Shown here: piece after piece, positions 11,698 to 23,075 of the stretch
Layout of the letters: each line of letters opens with the position of its first letter
How positions within the stretch are numbered: the first letter of the stretch is position 1
From: Monosporascus cannonballus
Lineage: Eukaryota > Ascomycota > Sordariomycetes > Xylariales
NCBI GenBank assembly: GCA_004154925.1
Contig: QJNS01000231.1
Location: 59,054 to 123,053, forward strand
Length of the DNA stretch: 64,000 bases
Reading direction: 5' to 3'
Notes under the pieces: model-generated
Told to the model about the DNA's origin: nothing
Seen by the model: only the letters and a program-made list of their open reading frames with translations
Database searches by the model: none
Program-made: the position numbers and the translations under genes

Positions 11698-11705
11698 TAA
11701 TGGAG

Positions 11706-11799
11706 TGCCCATTACTGGAGTCGAACCAGTCGCCTCCTCATGTCGAGATCAGATCAAAGATGATACTAGTGAGGCGCTCTACCGCTGAGCCAAACGGGC
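11706..11799 (-). tRNA. tRNA-Thr(AGT) with a 22-base intron
   Basis: On the minus strand the acceptor GCCCGTT pairs with AATGGGC, with discriminator A. The D arm is GCTC/GAGC and the anticodon stem CCTCA/TGAGG. The anticodon loop is CTAGTA-intron-A, so the anticodon is AGT (11765-11767). The intron occupies 11742-11763, after position 37, as is canonical for nuclear tRNA introns. The T arm is CTGGTTCGACTCCAG. A T6 terminator follows. Confidence 0.93.
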
Positions 11800-12583
11800 T
11801 TTACTGCAATTGGTCAGTGTGTTCGCAGCAATTGGATCTAATATAGAAACGTCAGGGGTGGAGAAAGCCCATGTGGGCCGCATGCTGAAGTTTAAATAGA
11901 TAGGGAGAAAGGAAGATGGGCGGAAAACGTGGGGGTGGAACTAGTGAAACTTTAGTCATGATACTACCAAGTCAGGCGGGTTTAGGTGAGTGTAGGGAAG
12001 ATAGCTTCTAAGACATTTACGGCGTTCTCCAGTAAGTGAGCCGGGGGGAGGGGGGAAGACGGCGCTGGCATAACCACCAGCCTCTTATGTGTAGCCACCG
12101 TGCGAAAGGATAACGAGCTGCCATCTAAATCTCCCCTAAAATCAGCAGCACCAGAGGTTCAAGATTCGTGAGATATCTCGGCAACCTCTGCCGTCCTCTG
12201 CTGTACAAGCAGTCTCTGTCTCTAAGGCGCGCTTGACGCAGTTCACCCTCGACTGCCGCGCGGTGTGGCGGAAGTTATGGAAGGAAGTTATCAAGTGGCT
12301 CTCCGGGAACGGCCAGGGATTGAATGCGCCCCCGCTGACAAGACGTACCCAGGGTGACAAATCCATATCACCCAACCATGAAACCGCTGACAGTAGAATA
12401 TTCACTCCTATCGCCATTACTGGCTTATCAAATCACGGCCGTCTTTCAAACAAGCAATATTTTTCCAAGACAGCATGAAGGGAGGATTATTCGCTACTTC
12501 GTTCTATCTGGCCTTTCTGCTGGCATGCTACGGCAAGAATTAAAAGGGGATTTAAAGGAGGAGATGAAAATGCCTTAGGCCAA
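11800..12583. other. Intergenic region upstream of tRNA-Thr
   Basis: No supported gene. The minus-strand frame at 12142-12417 and the plus-strand frame at 12233-12478 overlap each other and have no motif. The region is the 3' flank of the NLR pseudogene and the 5' flank of the tRNA. Confidence 0.5.
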
Positions 12584-15067
12584 TTATGCCTTGGATTGAA
12601 GCTGCTTGACGATGGCCTCATACCCGCTCTGGGCGGCCCACGACAGCGGCGTCTGACCGTCGTTATCCTTCGAGTTGACGTCGGCACCCCCGTCGAGTAG
12701 CAGCCGGACGACGTCCGCATGCCCTCTCGCAGCGGCCTGGAATAATGGCGTCTGACCACGTTCGTTATCCTTCGACTCGATATCGGCGCCCTTTCCCAGA
12801 AGCAGCTTGACAACCGCCTCTTGCCCGTATCGTGCCGCCGCCCACAGCGGTGTCCAACCCGAATTATCTTTAGACTCGATATCGGCGCCCTTTTCCAGAA
12901 GCAGCTGGACGACAGCCTCGTGTCCGTATTCTGCTGCGAACGACAAAGGTGTCCGGAGGTTACTATCCTTCAAGCCCACATCCTCTCCGCGCGGAAGGAC
13001 CTTTACAGCTTCATAGTCGCCAAAGTATGCCGCCAAGTGGAGTCCCGTCACCTGCCTCGGGAACTCTTGGAAAGCCATAATCATCCTTGAACATTAATGA
13101 TTAACTTGACGCCTCAACCTTCGTATCGCACTCTAGAAAGTTTATGACTTCTTGAATGAAAGTCGAGGCTTCTTGAGCGTGATGTCCCCAATTGGTTGCG
13201 GCATAGTCGTAGAACGGATTTGATTGTAGTCGCTCCTTAAATTCCTCGTCCGTTGGACAAAACCCGCTCTCAAAAGCGCTAAATGAGAGGTAGGTAGCGC
13301 AGACAATTGCAATCGCGGTCGTTGCGTTCGGAAACCATTTGTCCTGTGTTCTCTCGAAGTATTCCTGCATCGTATAATGAACTAGCCGGATGATATTACT
13401 TTCTTCATCAACCGTGACTAATCCGGCACATACCGATATTATATCTTGAATACAAGTAAGGTTCTCTTGATCGAGTTCAGGTTCGCCGACCTCCACCGCA
13501 AGCGCGTGCTGAAGTTCTATAGTGGTTAAAGGCCTTTTTGCGCAGGTAATCCAGTACAAGGCGTGCTTAGCCAGCTCCTTTTCGTCTTTCGACTGACCTT
13601 CAATTCGTCTCATCACGTCGTTGTATGCACGGTCGTACGCGCCGGATCCAGTAGCTAAATTCTTCAGAGCGGCACGAATAACCTTAGGTGACCTTTTTCC
13701 TTTCAGGGAGTCGACGTAAAGTCGTGCAAGTAAGAACCTGGGAACGTTAGTATCATTGAGCTGCCAGTCACAAAAATCGACCTACATCCCGTTAACGGCA
13801 TTAAGGATTCTGGTCTTGATTTCTCCCTGCAAACCAGGGCTACTTCTTACAAATGCCGGAAGCTGAGATATGTGGCCGTCGAGATACGTTCTTACATCTT
13901 CATCAGTGGCTCGAATTTCTAAGGATGTGCTGCTGTCAAATTGCTGGGAAATTTCCGGAATAGACCTCGAGGTTGCAAAGACATTTACTCCGCATTTGGC
14001 TTGGAGGCTGAAAAGCTCCGACAAAAGTTTCGTCCGGCAACCATCGCATGCTTGACATTCATCAAGGGCATCAACGATGACGAATACTCTCGAGTATTCT
14101 GCCGCCAATGACTGGAGAGCCACCGAGATGTCTGCAAACGGTGGTCGTGTCCGTTTGGTTTTATACTTATTGTGGAGAGATTTCAGGCTGTCCGGCGGGG
14201 ACGACCGCCCTTGAGCTAGCTGCTTCAGCAAGCTCGCGAAGAGATCTTCGGCCTTCTGTTTGTCCTGACGCCTGAAGCTGCAGTAGATGTATGCGATGCC
14301 GGTGTCCTTGTCGTTTCCGAAGCGGGCCATAAGCTCGTCCACCACGATCGACATAAGGATTGTCTTTCCCGCTCCGGGCATTGAATGGCAGAACAGTGTC
14401 TGCTTGTTGGTCTGCAGCCACACCCGGAACTCCGGCGATCCAAGAAGCCACTGTCCGGTCCCGGCCTGCCGCCGAATGATGAAATCGCTTTGCTAAGACG
14501 CATAGTCGGCTAGGGTGAGCCAGTTGAGAGCGGCATCTTGCTCATCAGCAGCCTCACGAGTATGCTGCTTCATCGTTCCCTCCCTGACTTCTTTCAAAAT
14601 TGTTGCTTGAAGGGCTGCACTATTGATGACGACCAGGCTAATTGAGAAACTGGCATTGCCGTTGAAGGCTTTCAACAGCCTCTCGGGTCTTCTTTGCAAG
14701 AAAGGCCCCCTTCATCCGCCCCCATCCGACCCGGTGACCTTGAGCGCGCTTCTTCAATTCTGCAAGTAAATGTTCCAGCTCTGTCCGACGGGACAACACC
14801 ACGACGCTGGTGTCAGTAGCGGGCGTCACATCCGTAAGTTGCGATAATACTGTGGAATGCCGGCCTTGGAAAGCGTTGATGAAATCCTGGTTCAGAGCGA
14901 TGCTCGTATTCGTTTCAGAGAGTTATGGCTTTTAAGATCTGGAGCTCGGCCATGAAGCTTTTGACGTCGGCTGGTGCATCTTTCCAGTCCAGCCCAAATC
15001 GGATGCCCATCTGAACGATCTGACCTGCGACGCCGATTACGCCAATGATGCCGAATGGGTCGGCCAT
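12584..15067 (-). pseudogene. NLR-like receptor (HeLo-like N domain, NACHT, ankyrin repeats), disrupted
   Basis: Remnant of a fungal STAND receptor of the kind linked to non-self recognition and programmed cell death. The start at 15065-15067 opens with [17 protein letters not shown], typical of the HeLo-like N-terminal domain. The NACHT domain (about 14425-13786) has Walker A PGAGKT and Walker [12 protein letters not shown] winged-helix-like region follows (ITCAKRPLTTIELQHAL). Three to four ankyrin repeats end the gene. One real intron is visible at 13738-13785 (GTAGGT..TACTAAC..CAG). Breaks: a frameshift near 14917-14925, a frameshift near 14638-14660, TAG at 14493-14495 (probably from CAG), TAA at 13101-13103, and a frameshift just after it. 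The DNA is not RIP-level AT-rich, so decay looks ordinary. A short frameshift could be an assembly error, but five breaks make that unlikely overall. Confidence 0.85.
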
Positions 15068-16902
15068 GTTGGCTTTTGTTCAGGTCGAGAGTAATGCATT
15101 GACTCTGAAAATCCCTTAAGATTTCTGGGAGGATGGAGGAGGGGCGGGTAATAAGCCTGCACTTGGACATGGGGCAGCAAGCCCTGCAAAAAGTGTGAGC
15201 ATTGCAGATTCCAGCAGCAGACCCTAGCGAGGCTTTGTCCTAGATGCATAAAGCCAGCGAATGGATTGCAAGCCCGAACTGGCGGGTTGCTGACTCGCCG
15301 CGAATTGCCAGTCGTGGCGTCCAAAACTGCATAGATCATACAGTTAAAATTGGTCGGCATCGACAGAATTGACCATGCCCTCGTTTTAACGGAAGGAGCA
15401 TGCGGAGTTGAGTGGACGAGGGTTATTGTGACATGTCCCTCTCTGCACTAGGGAGGTATGTTGGGTTTCTGTGATAGGAAATTTAGCCAATAATCCCAAA
15501 TAGAAAAATTAGTAAAGTGCACCATGCGAACCGTGTTAATGTGTCCGCTTCCTGCATATCCGCTAAATTTATATGGCCTGTAATGTCTTGAAGGCATGGA
15601 AGCTTTGGTTGGCCTAACTGACCTAACTGGTTGAAGGGGCTACCTGTTAACCCGGCTGTACCCTGACCTAGCTAACCGTCAAGCTCTGGAAGCCCGAGTT
15701 AATGCTGACCTGTAAGCTTTACCTGCCCGTCGACCTAGCTGCCTGCCGACCTAGTATAAAATAATGCTGGCAGTCAATATACACGTAGTTATATGGGCGT
15801 ATGCAGCAACCAGGTGTATGCCGAATCTAGGAACATCGTTGCTCACAGGTAGATGCGTAAGAAAGAGACTGTTAGCAAGCACGTCACTACCATAGCATAC
15901 CGTAACGGAAACCCTGGACGTGGCTCACCACGCGGACCTAGATCTCATAGCATCGCTCGTGCTCTGTCCGTCCGTGTGTTGGTGAGCCCTCGTTCTGGGC
16001 GACTGGACGTCGAACGCGTCCACAAGAACATCGATATACGGCTTCCGCATAGTGGCCATGTCGATGTCCATGTCTTACCCGGGTCATGCTCTCGCTCCCG
16101 GCGCAAGTTAAGGCGCATCTACCCAAAGACCTCGTTCGGAACTCACGTCGGGGGGATTGTTCCCCGCTTCCCGGGACGGGAAATCGAGGATGGTGCGTAG
16201 GTAGATTTGGAGTAGACTGCGGGAGATCTCGATTCTGGATATATTAGGGGATACGAGTACTGCGAATCACCTTACTTTACGTACCCCATTACCTGACGGA
16301 CTCCCTATGCGGCCCTGGGAAATACTGGTGGTTTATTCGCATGCCGACTGGGACTTCTCTTGATTCAGAGCAACAAGTGTGTTCGTCATACCTTGGGCAA
16401 TTTCCCCCCCCAAAAAACCCCGAAAAAGCAGCTCTACAGCGTGGCTCAAGAGCCGAAGCGCGTGTCCTAGCATATCAGCGTCAGACTCTTGTACCCGCTC
16501 ATCCTTCTTCACTCAACCCCGCCGCAAAACCCGCCAGGACGAAGAGGGGGCTGGAGAATTGCCTCACCGGAAACGGAGCGGCGGACGCCAACGAAAGGTA
16601 AGAGACAATATATGACGAGTAGAAGATCTATACAGTTGTACAGCGGCCTTTTCGGGTTAGGGTTCGGCTCGCATCCAACAACAGGACGACCAGCCCCCAT
16701 GATCTCGGGTGTGTCTAGGTACCTCCGACAGTTCATCCTCAACTACATGTCCAGGTGACGGACGCATCCCTGCCCGACACACACAAATCGAGTTTTCTCG
16801 TACATACAAGTCCTTCGCGGCTTGATTCTAGAAAATATCGATTCATGTCCTTTTTGCGGTGGGAGAATGGCACTAAGCTCTAATGTACAAGTTTTGGAGC
16901 GT
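15068..16902. other. Geneless stretch between the NLR relic and the ACP gene
   Basis: About 1.8 kb without a supported gene. Bases about 15615-15755 carry loosely repeated CCTAACTG / ACCTAGCT motifs, followed by TATAAAATAA at about 15755. The plus-strand frame at 15853-16200 (115 codons, arginine-rich) has no recognisable domain and is probably chance. Confidence 0.5.
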
Positions 16903-17853
16903 CTAGTTGGCGTCCGGTTGGCTCAGGATGTACTCGACTGCCTTGTCGACTGTTGCACATGTGTTAGTAGCTTGCCTCGCGTTGCGATAACTTTGAGGAT
17001 GTCACGAGGGAGTAGACGTACTACTATGGATGGCATCCGCCTCCTTATCGGGGATCTCGATGCTGAACTCCTGCACGCAAAATCAGCAACCGTTTCAACA
17101 TCTAGAGAGAGACTCGACGCAGATTTGCAAGCTAGCGACGGGCCACTATCCAGCGTAGAAAGCAACGTACCTCTTCTATCGCCATAACAACCTCCACCGT
17201 GTCCAAGCTATCCAGACCTAGATCGTTGGCGAAGTGCGAGTTAGGCTTGACCTACTCGAAGTTAGTTTTCTTCGCACCAGCTCGGTTTAGCGGCCAAAGT
17301 TAGCACAGCATCGTGGGGGTTTCGTACGTTGCTCGGGTCCGAGACCTATTTGACAAAAATGTTAGCAAGACAGTTCCAGTTCGATAAGGAAGCCGCAGCG
17401 CATTTCTAGCCATGCGCCTGCGATGCAGGACAACGCAACACGGCCCGAAATGGGCATATCATAGTTCTCCCATACTCTTCACGTGGCCGTCTTACAACCT
17501 CAGCCCCATGTATCCGAACACCCCGCACAAATTTTCCTCCATCCCCGTGACCAGAGAGGGAACACGGCAAGGCCCCAGCCTCATGCATGCGGCATCACAC
17601 GGACAGGATCCGGATGACTACTAACCTTATCGAAGCCCTGCAGTATCCCAATAATGCGACCCTCCACCTCTTCCTTCTTCAGGCCCGAGGCAGCCGAGTA
17701 CATGCGCACAGTCTGGATGCCGGCGGACTTCAGCGCGGGCGCGGCAGCGGATCTGAGGACGACGGGCGCGACAGCGGCTCTCCGGAGGGGGGCGGACCGA
17801 GCAGCGACGCGGGACGCCTGGGCGGCGGTGCGGATCAATGCCGTGCGGAACAT
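16903..17853 (-). CDS. Mitochondrial acyl carrier protein (complex I NDUFAB1-type), 140 aa
   Basis: Carries acyl chains on 4'-phosphopantetheine for mitochondrial fatty-acid synthesis and is a structural subunit of NADH:ubiquinone oxidoreductase. Exons on the minus strand: 17853-17626, 17345-17328, 17251-17171, 17070-17022 and 16949-16903. They join to 423 nt. The first 50 or so residues are Ala/Arg-rich without acids, a mitochondrial presequence. The carrier core has [10 protein letters not shown], with Ser97 of DSL as the phosphopantetheine site, then [10 protein letters not shown] and AVEYIL. Exon 2 is only 18 nt (VSDPSN); leaving it out would delete a conserved stretch of the loop before helix II. 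All introns have GT..AG ends, and introns 1 and 2 have CTAAC branch sites. It lies 730 bases downstream of the complex I 23-kDa gene on the same strand. Confidence 0.93.
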
Positions 17854-18582
17854 TGTGTGCGTCTGGCTCTGTGTGTGTGCGTTGATAATAGCCTCAATTG
17901 GGCAGGGAGTAGAAGGGCGCCGGAGTCGGGAGGGTGGCGGGTTGTTGCTGGTACTTGTAATGGTTTTTGGTGGTGGAGGTGATATAGTGGATGATGGAGC
18001 TTCGACTAAATTTCTCGTCGTCAATGTCAACGGCCCGGCCCACAAAAGCCAACAACAGCAAGCACCTGCAAAGTAAAGCCAAGATTAAGAAATGGGCTTA
18101 TGTAATCCCCACATCGGGCATCGGGGAATTCGGTCCATCAGTTCGGGGATACGAAATGCACGTGATTTGATGGGCTGCCTACTTCCCAAGCACTTAAACT
18201 GGCCGGCTGTCCAGTCAGTTGTCATCTGCCTGCGGACCGCTAGCCCACCCCTCACCAACCCTACTGGAGCACGCAATTGGAACAGGGGGCTCTTGGTGCT
18301 GTGCGTCATCATCGAGAAAATTGTCCTCGTCATGGAGCAGAATATATTTCTACGGATCGCCACTGGGTAATTTTCTGCGTGCTGGCTGGAAGGCACGTTG
18401 AAAGCAATGTACCTTAAATGATTAGGAATGCGACAGAGGATTAGAGCGAGGAGGCCATATTGGATATCACCATAAACGAGACACGCTCCTTTAGTGTAGG
18501 TATAGAATATTTACAATGCCCGTAGTACCCATACAAGCCCACTTAGTTACGTTACGCCCTTGCTTTCACACCGAACCGCTGG
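17854..18582. other. Intergenic region between the ACP and NDUFS8 genes
   Basis: About 730 bases. It holds the ACP promoter side and the NDUFS8 3' flank. No gene, RNA or repeat is recognised. Confidence 0.6.
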
Positions 18583-19573
<991 letters not shown>

Positions 19574-20543
19574 GTTGCTCGTTCGTCAGTCAGTTGCCAG
19601 GAGGGCGACGGGATTGAGTGGAGGGAGTTCTAGATCGTTATGTTGCTGTTTAAATTGACTGCCACAAAGGCGAAATCTTGACAGCTGCAGCTTTGAGATC
19701 ATTCGAATTCGCTTTCCAGAATTTGGGACGTTCCCTCCGGGTGGAGCCTTCCGGGCTAGAGCTTCCACCAATGACGGCGGGTTACTTTGTAATTGAAATC
19801 TGCTGAGCATCTTATCACCGCGGTATGCTTTTTAAGCCACATTGTGGATTCGAGCCACAATGCAAAAAGGGGCAGGGGATTGGAACCCCTCACAGGATTT
19901 GCTCAAAGCGCCACCAGTTTGTTTGGGAACCCGCAGGTCGCGGAGAGAATAATTGTGACACTTTACTCTTACCCCCCTAAACCTCAGCATATAATATTAA
20001 TAAATACGCTGTTTGATACTACGCAACTATAAAATACATATTACTTAATAAATTAATAAATAACTAGGTCAATAAAAGCAATGACTTTTCTTCAGCGTTT
20101 AGGCTGATTTTTTACAATTTTTGCCAATTGTTGATCGGAATACGCTGTTCTGATGCGGTGTGACAATTTTTTTGGCCCTCAACCTGACCCGCAATGTTAA
20201 AGCGTGGCTGAGCTCCGCTACTGGAACTGCGACCCTTAGACTAGTCCTAGCTTGAACCTAATCGAGAGATCGAGTGGACTTGCTCATTCCTCATCCATGC
20301 TGTAGTAACTCTAGGTTTGCCGGTAGTAACGGGCAATAACAGCGTTACCCCTGAGCGCACATGTGACTGGAGACAGCCATGCAGACCCCTTGACCTTTTA
20401 TGCAGAGGACAACGTAGGAGGCGCCATGTACCGAACTTACAGCCGAGCCAGGTAGTTCCACGCCACTTGGTATATAAACAGGGATAAGGGTGTAAACAAA
20501 CAACAACAAGGTGGGACAACCATCCTTTCGGGATTCAAACACT
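19574..20543. other. Intergenic region between NDUFS8 and tRNA-Ser
   Basis: About 970 bases. Around 19835-19905 there are two short hairpins (CCACATTGTGG region and GGGGATTGGAACCCC) next to a run of five A. The second looks like a tRNA T arm on the minus strand, but I could not build a tRNA around it. No protein gene is supported. Confidence 0.5.
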
Positions 20544-20625
20544 GGCGCAGTGGCAGAGTGGTCTAATGCGCGAGACTAGAAATCTCGTTCCTTCGGGAGC
20601 GTCTGTTCGAATCAGGCCTGCGTCG
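20544..20625 (+). tRNA. tRNA-Ser(AGA)
   Basis: The acceptor GGCGCAG pairs with CTGCGTC (one G-T pair), with discriminator G as usual for serine tRNAs. The anticodon stem CGAGA/TCTCG encloses CTAGAAA, giving anticodon AGA. A long variable arm (TTCCTTCGGGAGC) marks a class II tRNA. The T arm is GTCTG TTCGAAT CAGGC. No intron. Confidence 0.94.
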
Positions 20626-20634
20626 CTCCTTCTC

Positions 20635-20638
20635 TTTT
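20635..20638 (+). terminator. Pol III terminator of tRNA-Ser
   Basis: Four T residues starting 10 bases after the tRNA, preceded by a pyrimidine-rich stretch. Confidence 0.65.
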
Positions 20639-23075
20639 GCCCCTCTTCCCTTCACGAGAGGACTCTTCTTGTTGGAGCTTTTATGTTTTCTTTTTAATAC
20701 ACGGTTGCCGGAAGAATGCTGGCGGGAATTAAGGTGAAGCACCTGTTTCAATTAAAATCCGCCCACTCCATACCCATCTGGTGGCTGCTATTCGATCGTC
20801 CCTGTCGGCCTTGCGCAATGACAGACGACGATTGCCAAGTCCGTGATAGAACCCGCGAGAATACGCCGACATTGAATTTAGATAGATCTCCACAAAGCGT
20901 TTCGGTTCTATCAGCCGTATCCTTCAACATACCCAATTCATGAGGAAGGGGTCAATCCACCTCATTTGCTCGAAGCGAAGTCTAAGTAAGGCCTCGCGAC
21001 CTCGAGGAGCGGAGCTCGGCTACGCTCCACACTTCGGTTTCCCAGCGGTACATTGTGGCTTGAAGCAGCACAGCTCTAGCTTGATAGGGAATGGTTTCGT
21101 ATCCCGTAAGAAATTTCAAAGGAGATCGGGACTGTAACACTAGGGCCCACCCCGAAGTTCCCCTTCGCTGCCAAAGAAGATGTTCTATCATATCATTTCT
21201 TTGTCCGCTTCTATAACGCCATATCCACGCGGCGGAGGTAGTGTCCCCAACTGAGACGAACCACCTAAACTCCTCATGCGTAGCGGTCTTGACGCTGTTC
21301 GTGGAACAACGCCACCTGGGTCTAGAGATGGGAGTGGTCACATATAAGTCGTTGAGGTCATTTCCATCCAAGTAAGCCTGAGAACGTGCCCAGAAGTCAA
21401 TGGCAATCACTATGTCGCGCCGCTCTGAGCTACCAACCGACATCCCCCACCGCGAATCAAAGGACAGAGGACTGGATATGAGCCGCCGGATGATGTCCCA
21501 GCGAGCGGCTCAAAATGGCGAAGGATGACGCGGCGATTCTTGTATTCAGCGGTCGCTGTTTCGCCCGGCCGAGCTGACAACGGCTCCTGACCCCTAACTA
21601 GTGCCAGACCGACATCAATGGAGTGCCAGACACGCTTCCACTCCTGCGGGACAAAATTCTTCAAGAGATGACAACTTACGAAACGACCGCGACAGCAACG
21701 GCAGGTCCAGTAGCGACTACGGTTCTTTAGATGCCCACAGTACGCTTCTCAAATTCCAGATGCGAGGCATCGCCACGGAGGACAAAGCTGCGAAGTTCGA
21801 GCATCAGTGGGAGGAGGCGAAGCGCTAAAGGTTTTCACTAACCACCCAACTCACGCTACCTAGGAGTATGCACCGATGATATTTTCATACATGAATAAGT
21901 AATAAAGTTCAGTGAATGATACGGAATTACCTTTATAATATTTATTTTCAGGTAACCGTAAGTGTTAAGCTTTTACAACGTATTAATTTGCGTGTAGGAA
22001 ATTGGCAACCACTGGTACCCAATTGGAAGCCCAACGAAGCGCAAGATATCTGCGCTTGAAAAGGAGGCGAATGCTTTAAGGAAGGCACGAGGTAAGGAGT
22101 GGACGCGGGCAGAAGTCGCGGATCCCCAGGTTGCAAATATGAAGGATAATTGGGTACCTGTATACGGGGCTGACTCTAACAATATTTCGATGCTCGAACA
22201 GGGTTGGTAACAGTGCCAGGCCCAGGCCATGACAGCTGCACAACCTTTTATCCTGACTTAGCAAAGATACAGAATGCGAATAGATGGTTCTTAGTAAGCA
22301 ATGGCACCTATCATAATCTCGTAGGTAGGTAACGAGAAGACGACTATGCGGAACGCTTTATAAGACTCTCCGCTGAGAGGTTGACATGACTTCTATAAGG
22401 TTGACCTGGGCAGGAAGTCATACAGAGCTCGAGTACGATGACCAAAGCCCGACCCTTAGGAGATACTTTTCCAGTTCGCATTTCTATCCATTTACTGAGG
22501 GATAAGAAATATCTGCGTTATGATCTAACTCAGGCGAGGTGCGTGGTTCCTATATTACTATATACATATACCTCTTCCTCAGAACAAACTTTAGATCACT
22601 CCCCCTCCGCATAACCCTAGAGTAGGACCAAGATGCTGGGAAGACATCTGAGCGCCGTGACCTCGTGACTCCGTGACGTGCAGGCGCTTGCTTTGATGCG
22701 CTGCTTTAGGAGAATGATTGCTTATTACTCGTAAGAATTGGTGAGAAGGTTACGCAGGGCCGAGAAAAGGGGATGGGGGCATGTCACAGCTTTCAGAGGA
22801 CGTGGGCCCGGGCCCTGAACGATAGCCCCCAGGGTACTCACCAATAATTATTCCCTCCCCAGATCATGTCCTAGCGATATCTTTATTGTCTAGTGACGGA
22901 ATATTCCATATGGAATTATAGTTCTCGCGCACAGTAGGGGATATTTAGTCAACGAATATAGGCTGCCTTGACTATCTATCTCCAACCTGCACGCTGCGGG
23001 GATCAAGCCTTATGAGCAGTCCTTCAGAACAGGAAAATTAACTTATTTTCTCTACTTGATAAGCCCGACTTGACA
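20639..23075. other. Long stretch without a confident gene
   Basis: About 2.4 kb of ordinary composition. The longest frame is on the minus strand, 20982-21443 (about 150 codons, containing RRDIVIAIDF). It has a faint resemblance to the start of actin/Hsp70-type ATPases, but the phosphate-binding residues that should follow are missing. I treat it as a relic or chance. 21601-21828 (+) is open but motif-free. No repeat ends or RNA genes are seen. Confidence 0.45.

Noticed and set aside
12142..12478. Overlapping frames on both strands after the NLR relic
   Set aside because: No domain and no splice partner; the frames shadow each other.
15853..16200. 115-codon plus-strand frame
   Set aside because: Arg/Ser/Gly-rich without motif or codon pattern; no promoter or intron evidence.
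16653..16666. GGGTTAGGGTT, telomere-like
   Set aside because: Less than two repeat units; no array on either strand.
19860..19925. Possible tRNA on the minus strand (GGGGTTCCAATCCCC followed by a T-run)
   Set aside because: Only the T arm is convincing; no acceptor, D arm or anticodon stem could be paired.
20563..20751. Minus-strand frame containing RRPDSNRRSRRNEISSLAH
   Set aside because: This is the usual spurious translation of the antisense of a tRNA-Ser gene.
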